Positions 16,784 through 25,735 of a DNA stretch of 64,000 nt are shown piece by piece. The notes beneath the pieces were generated by a model. The model was not told the origin of the DNA and did no database searches. It was given only the letters and a program-made list of their open reading frames with translations. The stretch lies in NCBI GenBank assembly GCA_048594975.1, contig JBMDXQ010000082.1:21892-85891 (forward strand). The letters are read 5' to 3'. Within the stretch, counting starts at the first letter, position 1. Every line of letters starts with the position of its first letter. Made by a program: the position numbers and the translations under genes. Source of the stretch: JBMDXB01 sp048594975 (GTDB lineage: Bacteria; Acidobacteriota; Vicinamibacteria; Vicinamibacterales; 2-12-FULL-66-21).

Positions 16784-17551
16784 ATGCCGAAACGTAGTGT
16801 CCGAAGGCTGGCCGCCGAATCGATCAGCCAGGCGATGGCTGAGCTCTCGGACGCGCTCGAAGTGCTCGAGCACATGCCTGACGACGACTCCCTGGTGGGT
16901 TTCGTGGCGCACGCGATGGAGAACTACCTGTCGGTGAGCGAGGCCGCCCTCGGCCTGGTGGAACGGGCGATCGGTGACCATCCGAACCCGGAGCTGTCCC
17001 GATGGATCGACGGGCTCCGTCACCTCGGCGGGCTGATGCGGCACACCGTGGGACGCTTGCTCCGTATCCCGCCGGCGGGCGAATTCCCGCTCAGGCCGGA
17101 CTCTGTCGACCTGCCGCTCCTCATGGAGCGGGCCTGTGACTATCACCGGCCGAGCGCGGCGCGAAAACAGCTCAAGATCGTCTGCCGCGCCGTCGGCGAG
17201 GTGCCGCCGGTGTGGGCGGACCGCGTGGCGATCGCCATTGCCGCCAACAACCTGCTGTCCAACGCGATCAAGGTTTCGCGGCCTCACGGGGACATCGTCG
17301 TCCAGATCATGCCCGGACCGGGCGGCGTCGTGTGCAGCGTCCGCGACCATGGACCGGTGTTGACGTTCAGCGAGCACGCCCGCCTGTTCGCGTATGCCGA
17401 CGCGCCGGGATCGATGCCCGAGCCGTCCCAAGGACCAGGGCTGGCGATCGCGAAGGAACTCGTGCAACGGATGCACGGCCGGCTCTGGGCGGAGAACCAC
17501 CCGGATTACGGCGTCTGCTTTGCGTTCCGCCTTCCCTATCAGTCTGGATAG
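16784..17551 (+). CDS. Histidine-kinase-like ATPase without clear phospho-acceptor
   Basis: A 255-residue soluble protein with a helical N-terminal half (about 1-130) and a C-terminal HATPase_c domain. The N-box is NNLLSNAIKVS; the G1 box is reduced to RDHGP instead of D-x-G-x-G; the G2-like stretch is GPGLAIAKELVQRMHGRLW. A helix with HLGGLMRHTVGRLL could be a degenerate dimerisation region, but I do not see a standard H-E/D-x-R-T/N-P acceptor. It has no sensor or membrane segment. It is 24 bp downstream of the nucleotide transporter. It may be a partner kinase or a regulatory ATPase. Confidence 0.8.
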   Translation: MPKRSVRRLAAESISQAMAELSDALEVLEHMPDDDSLVGFVAHAMENYLSVSEAALGLVERAIGDHPNPELSRWIDGLRHLGGLMRHTVGRLLRIPPAGEFPLRPDSVDLPLLMERACDYHRPSAARKQLKIVCRAVGEVPPVWADRVAIAIAANNLLSNAIKVSRPHGDIVVQIMPGPGGVVCSVRDHGPVLTFSEHARLFAYADAPGSMPEPSQGPGLAIAKELVQRMHGRLWAENHPDYGVCFAFRLPYQSG

Positions 17552-17620
17552 TGGCGCGCGGACGCAGCTGCCGCGGTCGCGGCGGATGGCGGGAAGCAGA
17601 AGAATCGAGAGGGGGATGAC

Positions 17621-18160
17621 ATGACGATGCGAGCGGCGGCATCGCGATTGACGATCGTGGCGGTGCTCGCCTGCGCGGCGGCCTGCGGTACAGCTCCGGT
17701 GGAGCGCCCCATGACCATGGGGCCGGTGGACAGCGGGGCGGGCTCGGTGGAGGCGGCCCGGAAATACCTGCAGGGCCGCTGGAGCCTGGAATCGTTCGAG
17801 GTGTTTCCACCCGGACGTCCGCCAGTGGTCCTGAACGGACAGGGCAGCCTGAATTACGACGAGTTCGGCAACCTCGAGATCGAGATTCGTACCGACGAGA
17901 AGTCCGCCGACCTGCTGCGGGCCGCCGGCGTGGACGTCCGCGACAACGTCATCTCGTCGTCCGGCCGCACCGCCATCGACGTGCAGAATCGCACGCTGTC
18001 CTACATGCTGGGCGGGCAGACGCTGGTGCCGTCGAACGCGGGACCGCTGGCGCCGGCCCGGCCTCGCCACTGGGAGGTCGAGGCCGATCGATTGACGTTG
18101 ACGACCAGGGACGCGAATGGCAAGCCACTGTCCATTGGCCGCTGGAGGCGGATGCCGTAG
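17621..18160 (+). CDS. Predicted lipoprotein, function unknown
   Basis: A 179-residue protein with a signal sequence ending in an Ala/Cys-rich lipobox-like stretch (VLACAAACG). The mature part starts after about residue 40 with ARKYLQGRWSLESFEVFPPG and strands ending in WEVEADRLTLTTRDANGKPL. This resembles small lipocalin-like beta-barrel domains that measure or bind hydrophobic ligands, but the assignment is structural impression only. The ribosome site GAGAGGGGG is eight bases before ATG 17621. It is convergent with glgX. Confidence 0.75.
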   Translation: MTMRAAASRLTIVAVLACAAACGTAPVERPMTMGPVDSGAGSVEAARKYLQGRWSLESFEVFPPGRPPVVLNGQGSLNYDEFGNLEIEIRTDEKSADLLRAAGVDVRDNVISSSGRTAIDVQNRTLSYMLGGQTLVPSNAGPLAPARPRHWEVEADRLTLTTRDANGKPLSIGRWRRMP

Positions 18161-18205
18161 CACCGGGCCGCCGCCGGCGGGCATCCCGACGGCCTCCGTG
18201 CGTGT

Positions 18206-18241
18206 GCCGGCGACGCGAATCAGCCGGCTGCGGTCGCCGGC
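18206..18241. terminator. Inverted repeat between convergent genes
   Basis: A 9-bp perfect stem (gccggcgac / gtcgccggc) with an 18-base loop that itself contains agccggct. It lies between the lipoprotein and glgX stop codons. There is no T-tract, so it may be a transcription barrier or a factor-dependent terminator. Confidence 0.5.
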
Positions 18242-18262
18242 TTCGACCATCCTTCGGCGCCG

Positions 18263-20371
18263 TCAGGGCGCCGGCTGCTCGAGCGCCACCGCCAGCACGA
18301 CCACGGAACGGGGCTGCACGGTGTAGCTCGACGTTGTCAGCGTCGGGGCGTCCTGCCAGCGCTGGATGTCGTCGGGCGACACCAGGGCGGTGTCGATGCA
18401 GCGCCGCCAGGCGTACAGGCGATCATCCGGCCTGCGGGGCAGCTCGAAGGTCAACGCCTCCCAGTAGGCGTTGAACATCGCGTGCAGGAGGAAGCGGCTC
18501 CGCAGCGTCTCCAGCGTGAACGCGATCGAGTGCGAGTGCGGACTCCAGTCGGGGCACCGGAGCGCCACGCCGTGCCACGCGATGCGAGCCCGACGCAGCA
18601 GCTCGTTGAGCGTCAGCGTGGACTCGGCGACGACGTCGCGGCGCTGGCGGTAGTCGGCGAGCACCTTCACGAAGCGGTGGACGTCCGCGTACCGTTCCCG
18701 CAGGCTCCAGTCGAACCAGCTGACCTCGCCGTCCTGGCAGTACGCGTTGTTGTTGCCGCGCTGCGTCCTGCGCACCTCGTCGCCCATGAGCAGCATCGGC
18801 GTGCCCGTCGCGAGCAGCAGCAGCGTGAAGAAGTTCTTCACCTGGCGGTTCCTCAGCGACTCGATATCGCAGTCGTCCGTCGGTCCCTCGGCGCCGCAGT
18901 TCCAGCTGAAGTTGTCGTTCGCGCCGTCGCGGTTGTCCTCGCCGTTGACCAGGTTGTGCTTCTCGTTGTACGACACGAGGTCGTTGAGCGTGAAGCCGTC
19001 ATGACAGGTCACGAAGTTGATGCTCTGTTCCGGCTCGCGTTCCTCGTGATCGTAGAGGTCGGGGCTTCCCAGCACCCTGGCGGCGAGTGCCGGCACGGTG
19101 TTGTCGTCGCCCTTCACGAAACGTCGAACGTCGTCGCGAAAGCGGCCATTCCATTCCTGCCAGCGATCGCCGACGAAGTGTCCGACCTGGTACATGCCCG
19201 CGGCGTCCCAGGCTTCGGCGATCAGCTTCGTGCCCGCCAGCAGCGGATCGGACTCGATGTCCCAGAGGATGGGCGGGTTCGGGATGGGCGTGCCGGCCTC
19301 GTCGCGCGACAGGATCGACGCGAGGTCGAAGCGGAAGCCGTCGACGTGCATCTCGGTCACCCAGTAGCGCAGGCTGTCCTGGATCAACCGGCGGACGATC
19401 GGCTGATTGGCGCTCAGCGTGTTGCCGCAGCCGGTGAAGTCCGCGTAGCGCGATCTGTCCGGCTCGAGGATGTAGTAGGCGTCGTTGGCAAGGCCGCGAA
19501 AGCACAGCGTCGGTCCATGCGGTCCGCCCTCGGCCGTATGGTTGTAGACGACGTCGAGGATGACTTCGATCCGGGCGCGGTGGAGGGCCTTGACCAGGTC
19601 CCGGAACTCGTCAAGCACGCCCAGCGGATCCTTCCGGGAGCTGTAGGCGTGATGGGGGGCGAAGAACGAAATGGGCTGGTACCCCCAGTAGTTCACCCGG
19701 CCCGCCGGGGCGTGCAGGGGATCGAACTGCAGTACCGGCAACAGCTCCACGGCGGTGATACCGAGGTCCTGCAAGTAGGGGATCTTCTCGACGAGCCCCG
19801 CGTAGGTTCCGCGCTTCTCCGGCGCGACGCCTGAAGTCGGGTGGCGGGTGAAGGCGTCGACGTGAAGTTCGTAGATCACGGTTTCGGCGAAGGGCCGCCT
19901 GAGAGGCGTGTCGTCGTCCCAGTCGTAACGGGAGGGATCGGCCACGACGCTTTTCATCGCGAACGCGGCGTTGTCGCCGGGCCGTGCTGCGGCGAAGCGA
20001 TCGTACGCGGCCGGGACGGCGACGGCGAGCCCGTACGGGTCGAGCAGCACCTTCCCGGCATCGAACCGGAGCCCGCGTTCCGGGGCGTGAGGCCCGTGAA
20101 CGCGGTAGCCATACACCTGCCCCAGGGCGAGGCCGGGTACGAACGCGTGCCAGTAGTGATAGCTGCGATGCCGCGCCGGATCGAGCGGGACGACGCGGGA
20201 CGGTTCGGCGGCGTCGCCGTCGGCGAACAACAGCAACTCGACCAGCGTGGCGTGCTTCGAGAACACGCTGAAGTTGACGCCGCCCTGACGCACCCTGGCG
20301 CCGAGCGGTGCGCTGGTTCCCGGATCGAGGGAAGCCTCGCCCCGCGCCGCTGCTGCGCCCCCGCCGGCCAT
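18263..20371 (-). CDS. glgX: Glycogen debranching enzyme GlgX (GH13)
   Basis: A 702-residue isoamylase-type debranching enzyme that hydrolyses alpha-1,6 branches left by glycogen phosphorylase. An N-terminal CBM48 (about 15-110) precedes a GH13 barrel with VILDVVYNHTAEG, the nucleophile in GFRFDLASIL, the acid/base Glu in LIAEAWDAAG, and VTCHDGFTLNDLVSYNEKHN. The start is ATG 20371, sharing one base with the glgP stop (TGATG); the upstream TTG at 20374 is less likely. Cotranscription with glgP makes a glycogen-breakdown operon. The C-terminal domain is the usual beta-sandwich, and the length is normal for the family. Confidence 0.95.
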   Translation of the reverse strand: MAGGGAAAARGEASLDPGTSAPLGARVRQGGVNFSVFSKHATLVELLLFADGDAAEPSRVVPLDPARHRSYHYWHAFVPGLALGQVYGYRVHGPHAPERGLRFDAGKVLLDPYGLAVAVPAAYDRFAAARPGDNAAFAMKSVVADPSRYDWDDDTPLRRPFAETVIYELHVDAFTRHPTSGVAPEKRGTYAGLVEKIPYLQDLGITAVELLPVLQFDPLHAPAGRVNYWGYQPISFFAPHHAYSSRKDPLGVLDEFRDLVKALHRARIEVILDVVYNHTAEGGPHGPTLCFRGLANDAYYILEPDRSRYADFTGCGNTLSANQPIVRRLIQDSLRYWVTEMHVDGFRFDLASILSRDEAGTPIPNPPILWDIESDPLLAGTKLIAEAWDAAGMYQVGHFVGDRWQEWNGRFRDDVRRFVKGDDNTVPALAARVLGSPDLYDHEEREPEQSINFVTCHDGFTLNDLVSYNEKHNLVNGEDNRDGANDNFSWNCGAEGPTDDCDIESLRNRQVKNFFTLLLLATGTPMLLMGDEVRRTQRGNNNAYCQDGEVSWFDWSLRERYADVHRFVKVLADYRQRRDVVAESTLTLNELLRRARIAWHGVALRCPDWSPHSHSIAFTLETLRSRFLLHAMFNAYWEALTFELPRRPDDRLYAWRRCIDTALVSPDDIQRWQDAPTLTTSSYTVQPRSVVVLAVALEQPAP

Positions 20372-22890
20372 CAATCCGCGCCCAGCATCATCGGCTCGAC
20401 GTGCCAGATGTCGCGGCAGTAGTCGCGAATCGATCGATCGGACGAGAAGCGCCCCACCCTCGCCGCGTTGAGGATCGACATCCGCGTCCAGCGGGTCTGG
20501 TCGCCGTAGGCCTCGCTCACGCGCGCCTGGCAGTCCACGTACGCCTGGTAGTCGGCGAGCAGCAGGTACTCGTCACGGATCAGCAGCGATTCCACCAGCG
20601 GACGGAACACGTCACAGTCTCCGTTGGTAAAGAAGCCGTCCGCGATGAGGTCGATCGCCTCGCGCAGGTCCGGGTTCGACTCGTAGTACGCACGCGGATG
20701 GTAGCCGCCGGCCCGGGTCTGCACGACCTCGGCGGCGGTGAGGCCGAAGAGGAAGAAGTTCTCGGGTCCGACGGCATCCCGGATCTCGACGTTGGCGCCG
20801 TCCAGGGTGCCGATGGTCAGCGCGCCGTTCATTGCGAACTTCATGTTCCCTGTGCCCGACGCCTCCTTGCCGGCCGTGGAGATCTGTTCGGACAGATCGG
20901 CGGCGGGATAGACGTGGTGGCTGCTCTTGACGTTGAAGTCGGGCAGGAAGACGACGCGCAGCAGGTCGGAGACGTGCGGATCCTGATTGATGACCGCGGC
21001 GACGGAGTTGATCAGCTTGATGATCAGTTTCGCCATGCGGTATCCGGGGGCGGCCTTGCCGCCGAAGATCACGGTGCGCGGCGTGTGCGCAGTCGGGTCT
21101 CGCCTGAGGCGGTTGTACTGCGTGATCAGGTAGAGCACGTTGAGGTGCTGCCGCTTGTACTCGTGCAGCCGTTTGACCTGGATGTCGAAGAGCGACCGGG
21201 GGTCGATGGTGATGCCCGTCCGCGCGCTGATGAGGCGTGCGAGATCACGCTTGTTCTCCGCCTTCACCGCCCGCCATTCGCTCTGAAAGCCGCTGTCGTC
21301 GGCGAGCGGAGCGATCCGTTCCAGCTCCTCCTCCAGCCTGGAGATCCAGCCGTCGCCGATCCGGCCGGTGATGAGCGCGCTCAGCCTGGGATTGCTCAGG
21401 ACCATCCAGCGACGCGGCGTCACGCCGTTGGTGACATTGAAGAACTTCTCCGGCGCGACCGCATAGAAGTCACGCATGACCGTTTGCTTGAGCAGCTCGC
21501 TGTGCAGGGCGGCCACGCCGTTGATGGCGTGGCTGCCGACGCTGGCGAGATGAGCCATGCGGACATACTTGCTGCCGCTCTCGTCGATCAACGACAGCCG
21601 GCTGGCGAGGCCGTCGTCGCCCGGGTGCCGCAGCCGAACCTCGTCGAGGAAGCGGCGGTTGATCTCGTAGACGATTTCCAGATGGCGAGGCAGGACCGCG
21701 CCGAAGAGCGGCACCGGCCACTTCTCGAGCGCCTCGGCGAGGAGCGTGTGGTTGGTATAGCCGCAGGTGCGCTGCGTGATCGCCCACGCCTCCTCCCACT
21801 CCATCGCGTGCTCGTCGACGAGGAGCCGCATCAGCTCGGCGACCGCGATCGCAGGATGGGTATCGTTCAATTGTGCGGCCCAGCACTCGTCGAACTCGCG
21901 CAGCGGCCGCTCGCGCATCAGGGTCAGACGGATCATGTCCTGCAACGAACAGGACACGAAGAAGAACTGCTGCGCCAGCCGCAGCTCCTTGCCGGCGGCC
22001 GGCTCGTCGTTCGGGTAGAGCACCTTGGAGATGGTTTCCGAGGCGATCTTTTCACCGACGGCGCCGTAATAGTCGCCGACGTTGAACGCGTCGAAATCGA
22101 ACGACTCGACCGCTTCCGCGCGCCAGAGACGCAACAGGTTCGTCGTCGGCACGCGGTAGCCCGGCACCGGCGTGTCGTAGGCGACGCCCCTGACCATACG
22201 CTCGGGATGCCAGCGGACCCGGTGTCGTCCGGTTTCGTCGCGGTAATGCTCGGTGCGGCCACCGAGCCTGACGTCGAAGGTAACCTCCGAGCGGACGATC
22301 TCCCATGGATTGCCGAAGCGCAGCCACTTATCGGTCAGCTCGACCTGCCAGCCGTCGCGAATGGCCTGATCGAAGATGCCGAACTCGTAGCGTAGGCCGT
22401 AGCCGATGGCCGGGACGTTCAGCGTGGCCAGCGAGTCCATGTAGCAGGCGGCGAGGCGGCCGAGCCCGCCGTTGCCCAGCCCGGGCTCTTCTTCCTGCTC
22501 CAGCACGCTCGGCAGCGTCTGCCCCTGTTCGGCCAGCGCCTGTTCCGCCGCCTGCCAGATGCCGAGATTGATCAGGTGGCTGCCAAGATGCGGCCCGGTC
22601 AGGAACTCGGCCGACAGGTAGGCGATGACCTTGACCGCTGACTGCGTGTCGCCGATGGTCTCCAACGTCGCGACGTAGCGTTTCAGCGCCCGGTCGCGGA
22701 CCGTGTACGCGAGGGCCATGTACCAGTCATTGAGCGTGGCATGCCTCCGGCGTTTCGCCTGAAGACAATGCAGGTTGTCGATCAGCGCTACGGCGAAAGC
22801 ATCCGGATCCAGCGCGGTCCGGATGCTCGTGGGGGCGCTGCTCCGACGCGACGCCCCTGTTCGTGATTTGCCGGCTGGCTGGCGTGCCAC
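20371..22890 (-). CDS. glgP: Glycogen/starch phosphorylase
   Basis: An 839-residue GT35 phosphorylase that releases glucose-1-phosphate from glycogen. The PLP site KEASGTGNMKFAMNGALTIG contains Lys684, and the glucose-binding region reads EPGLGNGGLGRLAACYMDSLATL. Other family signatures are LNDTHPAIAVAELMRLL and QVKRLHEYKRQHLN. It has the usual length. GTG 22890 has GGAGG seven bases upstream and lies about 20 bases after the start point expected for the sigma-54 promoter at 22921-22936. It is the first gene of an operon with glgX. Confidence 0.97.
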   Translation of the reverse strand: MARQPAGKSRTGASRRSSAPTSIRTALDPDAFAVALIDNLHCLQAKRRRHATLNDWYMALAYTVRDRALKRYVATLETIGDTQSAVKVIAYLSAEFLTGPHLGSHLINLGIWQAAEQALAEQGQTLPSVLEQEEEPGLGNGGLGRLAACYMDSLATLNVPAIGYGLRYEFGIFDQAIRDGWQVELTDKWLRFGNPWEIVRSEVTFDVRLGGRTEHYRDETGRHRVRWHPERMVRGVAYDTPVPGYRVPTTNLLRLWRAEAVESFDFDAFNVGDYYGAVGEKIASETISKVLYPNDEPAAGKELRLAQQFFFVSCSLQDMIRLTLMRERPLREFDECWAAQLNDTHPAIAVAELMRLLVDEHAMEWEEAWAITQRTCGYTNHTLLAEALEKWPVPLFGAVLPRHLEIVYEINRRFLDEVRLRHPGDDGLASRLSLIDESGSKYVRMAHLASVGSHAINGVAALHSELLKQTVMRDFYAVAPEKFFNVTNGVTPRRWMVLSNPRLSALITGRIGDGWISRLEEELERIAPLADDSGFQSEWRAVKAENKRDLARLISARTGITIDPRSLFDIQVKRLHEYKRQHLNVLYLITQYNRLRRDPTAHTPRTVIFGGKAAPGYRMAKLIIKLINSVAAVINQDPHVSDLLRVVFLPDFNVKSSHHVYPAADLSEQISTAGKEASGTGNMKFAMNGALTIGTLDGANVEIRDAVGPENFFLFGLTAAEVVQTRAGGYHPRAYYESNPDLREAIDLIADGFFTNGDCDVFRPLVESLLIRDEYLLLADYQAYVDCQARVSEAYGDQTRWTRMSILNAARVGRFSSDRSIRDYCRDIWHVEPMMLGAD

Positions 22891-22920
22891 TCGCGTCCTC
22901 CGATCCAGGCGTTACTACTG

Positions 22921-22936
22921 AGCAGCAGTCGTTCCA
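22921..22936 (-). promoter_or_regulatory. Predicted sigma-54 promoter of glgP-glgX
   Basis: On the minus strand this is TGGAACGACTGCTGCT, matching TGGCACG-N4-TTGCW at 10 of 12 defined positions with exact GG-N10-GC spacing. The expected start point is about 22910, just before the GGAGG ribosome site. The activator element core at 23020-23042 is 85 bp upstream of the -24 box. Confidence 0.68.
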
Positions 22937-23019
22937 GCCGTGCGGTTGCGGTGAAACCGCGTGTCACGCCCGTCTTTGTTGGCCGGGCTGCCCGGTATCG
23001 ACTCGCCAGCCCCGGAACG

Positions 23020-23042
23020 CCGGAGGATCTCCGGAATACCGG
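23020..23042. promoter_or_regulatory. Activator-site element, copy C, between glgP and fba
   Basis: On the plus strand it reads CCGGAG-N6-CGGAATACCGG, fitting the four-copy consensus completely. It is nearly midway between two divergent predicted sigma-54 promoters, 85 bp from the glgP box and 79 bp from the fba box. The left part CCGGAGGATCTCCGG is also a perfect short inverted repeat. The rest of the 22891-23283 gap shows no gene. Confidence 0.75.
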
Positions 23043-23119
23043 GGAGACGGACCAGACCACGGACGAGCGCGGATGCGGGCAGTCTCGCGCCTTCCTCGTC
23101 TTCCCGTGCCAGAGCCGGA

Positions 23120-23135
23120 AGGATCCGCGATTGCA
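23120..23135 (+). promoter_or_regulatory. Candidate sigma-54 promoter of fba-pfk
   Basis: Sequence AGGATCCGCGATTGCA: the -12 box TTGCA is perfect and GG-N10-GC spacing is exact, but the -24 box is weak after GG. The expected start point is about 23147, giving a long leader (about 137 bases) before ATG 23284. Confidence 0.45.
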
Positions 23136-23283
23136 CTGCCGTCACCCTGACGGCGGAGGATTGTCTCTCAGGCTGACGACATCCGGAGGAGTCAGGCGCC
23201 GCGCGCCGCACTGATCGGCGGCATTCGGCTCTCACTGTCTGCGAAGCGGGTCAGCGCCGTTCGCGCCGGCCACGGAGATCATC

Positions 23284-24312
23284 ATGCCAGTAGCCGACTA
23301 CGCGACGTACCGCGAGATGCTCAACCGCGCGCGATCGGGGACGTTCGCGTATCCCGCGGTGAACGTCACGTCGCTCACGACGGCCAACGCCGTTCTGAAG
23401 GGGCTCTCCGACTGCGGGAGCGACGGCATCATCCAGGTCTCGACCGGTGGCGGCGCCTTCGCGTCGGGCGACACCGTCAAGGACATGGTCCTGGGGGCGA
23501 TCTCGATCGCGGAGCACGTCCACCGCGTGGCCGACCGGTATCCGATCCACGTCGCGCTGCACACCGACCACTGCCCGGCGGACAAGCTGGACACGTTCGT
23601 GATGCCGCTGGTCGAGGAGACCGAGCGGCGGCGTGCCAGCGGCCGGCCGAACCTCTTCAACGGCCACATGTTCGACGGCAGTGCCCTGCCCCTGAAAGAC
23701 AACCTCGACATCGCCGTACGGCTGCGCGAGCGCTTCGCCAGGAACGATCTCGTCCTCGAGATCGAGGTGGGCGCGGTCGGCGGCGAGGAGGACGGCATCC
23801 GCGCGAGCGCGGCGGCGAAGCTCTACACGACGCCGGAGGACACGCTGGAAGTGGCGCGACGACTGGCCGGGCCGGCGGATCAGCCGTACCTGCTTGCCGC
23901 TACGTTCGGCAACGTGCACGGCGTGTACAAGCCCGGCCACGTCAAGCTCAGACCGTCGATCCTGAAGGACTGCCAGGACGCCGTCGTCCGGGCGTTTGGC
24001 GCGGCCTCGCGGTTCCTCTTCGTCTTCCACGGCGGTTCAGGCTCCGAGCTTCGCGACATCCACGAGGCGCTCGACTACGGCGTGGTGAAGATGAACGTCG
24101 ACACCGACATGCAATACGCCTTCACCCGGGCGATCGCCGATCACTGCTTCAGGAACTACGACCGCCTGCTGAGAATCGACGGCAACGTCGGCGACAAGAA
24201 AGCCTACGATCCCCGCACCTACCTCGCGCTGGCGGAGCGGGCGATGGCCGAACGGGTCACGCGCGCGGCGACCGACCTTCGCTCGGCCGGCACGGCGCTG
24301 GTGGCGACATGA
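23284..24312 (+). CDS. fba: Class II fructose-bisphosphate aldolase
   Basis: A 342-residue zinc aldolase of glycolysis/gluconeogenesis interconverting fructose-1,6-bisphosphate with glyceraldehyde-3-phosphate and dihydroxyacetone phosphate. Visible motifs are HTDHCPADKLD (metal/catalytic region), EIEVGAVGGEEDG, a metal-ligand His in the FGNVHGVYKPG region, FVFHGGSGS and VKMNVDTDMQYAFTRAI. This is the class IIa pattern. ATG 23284 has GGAG seven bases upstream. It overlaps pfk by four bases (ATGA), so the two enzymes of the upper glycolytic step are translationally coupled. Confidence 0.95.
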   Translation: MPVADYATYREMLNRARSGTFAYPAVNVTSLTTANAVLKGLSDCGSDGIIQVSTGGGAFASGDTVKDMVLGAISIAEHVHRVADRYPIHVALHTDHCPADKLDTFVMPLVEETERRRASGRPNLFNGHMFDGSALPLKDNLDIAVRLRERFARNDLVLEIEVGAVGGEEDGIRASAAAKLYTTPEDTLEVARRLAGPADQPYLLAATFGNVHGVYKPGHVKLRPSILKDCQDAVVRAFGAASRFLFVFHGGSGSELRDIHEALDYGVVKMNVDTDMQYAFTRAIADHCFRNYDRLLRIDGNVGDKKAYDPRTYLALAERAMAERVTRAATDLRSAGTALVAT

Positions 24313-25613
24313 CCGGGAAGCCGGTCAATCGCGACGGCGACCCCGATTTCTCCATCGCCCGGCTCGGCGATTGCCGCGTCCCCTCGCCCATGGCGGGGGT
24401 TCGCTTCATGTCGGAGGATGCGCGCGTCCTCTATCCCTCCACGCTGGAGGACCTCAGGCGTCAGCGGGCGCCCGGCGGCGAGCCTTCCTCGATGGAATCC
24501 GCGGGCCCGCGCGAGCGGGTGTTCTTCGATTCCTCGGTGGCGTGCGGGATCGTCACCTGCGGCGGTCTGTGCCCGGGCCTGAACGACGTGATCCGCGCGA
24601 TCGTGTTGAGCCTCTACCACCACTACGGGGTGCGGAAGATTCTCGGGTTCCGTTTCGGCTTCGAAGGTCTCGTGGAGCGGCACGGCCACGAGCCGCTGGA
24701 CCTGACCCCTGGGCTGGTGAACCGGATCCACGAGATTGGCGGGTCGATCCTCGGATCGTCGCGCGGTCCGCAGGAGCCCGCCGCCATGGTGGACCGGCTC
24801 GAGCGTCTCGGCATCGGCATCCTGTTCGCCATCGGCGGCGACGGCACGCTGCGTGGCGCCCACGCGATCAGCAGGGAGGCGACCGCACGAGGCGCGAAGA
24901 TCTGCGTCATCGGCATCCCGAAGACGATCGACAACGACGTCTCGTACGTCCAGCGAACGTTCGGTTTCGAGACGGCCGTCAGCGAGGCGAGGCGGGCGAC
25001 CTACGCCGCCAACACCGAGGCCGAAGCCGCCCGTAATGGCATCGGCCTCGTCAAGTTGATGGGACGCGACTCGGGATTCATCGCCGCCTATGCGGTCCTC
25101 GTCGCTGGCCAGGTGAACTTCTGTCTCGTGCCCGAGGTTCCGTTCTCGCTCGAGCGGTTCCTCGCCGAGATGTCACGGCGGCTCGAGCGCCGCGGGCACG
25201 CCGTGGTCGTCGTCGCGGAAGGCGCAGGGCAGGATCTGATGCCCGGCCGGGGAGCGCGCGACGCCTCGGGAAACGTCAAGCATGGCGACATCGGGGCATT
25301 CCTGAGAGACGCGATCATCGGACACTTTCGCCAGAGCGGCGTGCCGATAAGCCTCAAGTACATCGATCCGAGCTATGCCATCAGGAGCGTGCCGGCAACC
25401 GCGCACGATTCGGCGTTCTGCCTGCTCCTGGGCCACAACGCGGTACACGCCGGGATGGCCGGACGGACGGACATGCTCGTGGGCTTCTGGAATCATCATT
25501 TCACGCACGTGCCGATCGGACTGGCCGTCTCGGAGCGGAAACGGATCGACCCCGAGGGAGCGCTGTGGAGCAGCGTTCTGGCGTCCACTGGCCAGCCGCG
25601 CGACATGCGCTGA
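24309..25613 (+). CDS. pfk: 6-phosphofructokinase, plant/trypanosome-like ATP type
   Basis: A 434-residue phosphofructokinase. The phosphate-donor site reads GGDGTLRGAHA, the ATP-type Gly rather than the second Asp of PPi-dependent enzymes. The next motif is GIPKTIDNDVSY, with the Lys usual in PPi enzymes. This GGDGT plus PKTIDND mix is the pattern of long ATP-dependent enzymes such as those of plants and trypanosomes. Substrate-binding regions MGRDSGFIAAYA and KYIDPSYAIRS are present. About 75 extra residues precede the first conserved motif (GIVTCGGLCPGLNDVIR). It is translated from within the fba stop codon. Confidence 0.93.
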   Translation: MTGKPVNRDGDPDFSIARLGDCRVPSPMAGVRFMSEDARVLYPSTLEDLRRQRAPGGEPSSMESAGPRERVFFDSSVACGIVTCGGLCPGLNDVIRAIVLSLYHHYGVRKILGFRFGFEGLVERHGHEPLDLTPGLVNRIHEIGGSILGSSRGPQEPAAMVDRLERLGIGILFAIGGDGTLRGAHAISREATARGAKICVIGIPKTIDNDVSYVQRTFGFETAVSEARRATYAANTEAEAARNGIGLVKLMGRDSGFIAAYAVLVAGQVNFCLVPEVPFSLERFLAEMSRRLERRGHAVVVVAEGAGQDLMPGRGARDASGNVKHGDIGAFLRDAIIGHFRQSGVPISLKYIDPSYAIRSVPATAHDSAFCLLLGHNAVHAGMAGRTDMLVGFWNHHFTHVPIGLAVSERKRIDPEGALWSSVLASTGQPRDMR

Positions 25614-25735
25614 ACGGAGCATCGCACCGGAATCGTGGCGGCGGCCGGCCTGGCTGCGCGTGCACCGGCTCTCGGGTCCCCGCGCTCATTTCGTCACGAT
25701 GCCGCTGACCGGTCGGTCGGTGAGCGGGAAGCTGA

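Noticed and set aside
15899..18250. 783-codon minus-strand open frame opposite the nucleotide transporter and ATPase
   Set aside because: Antisense shadow of three recognisable genes.
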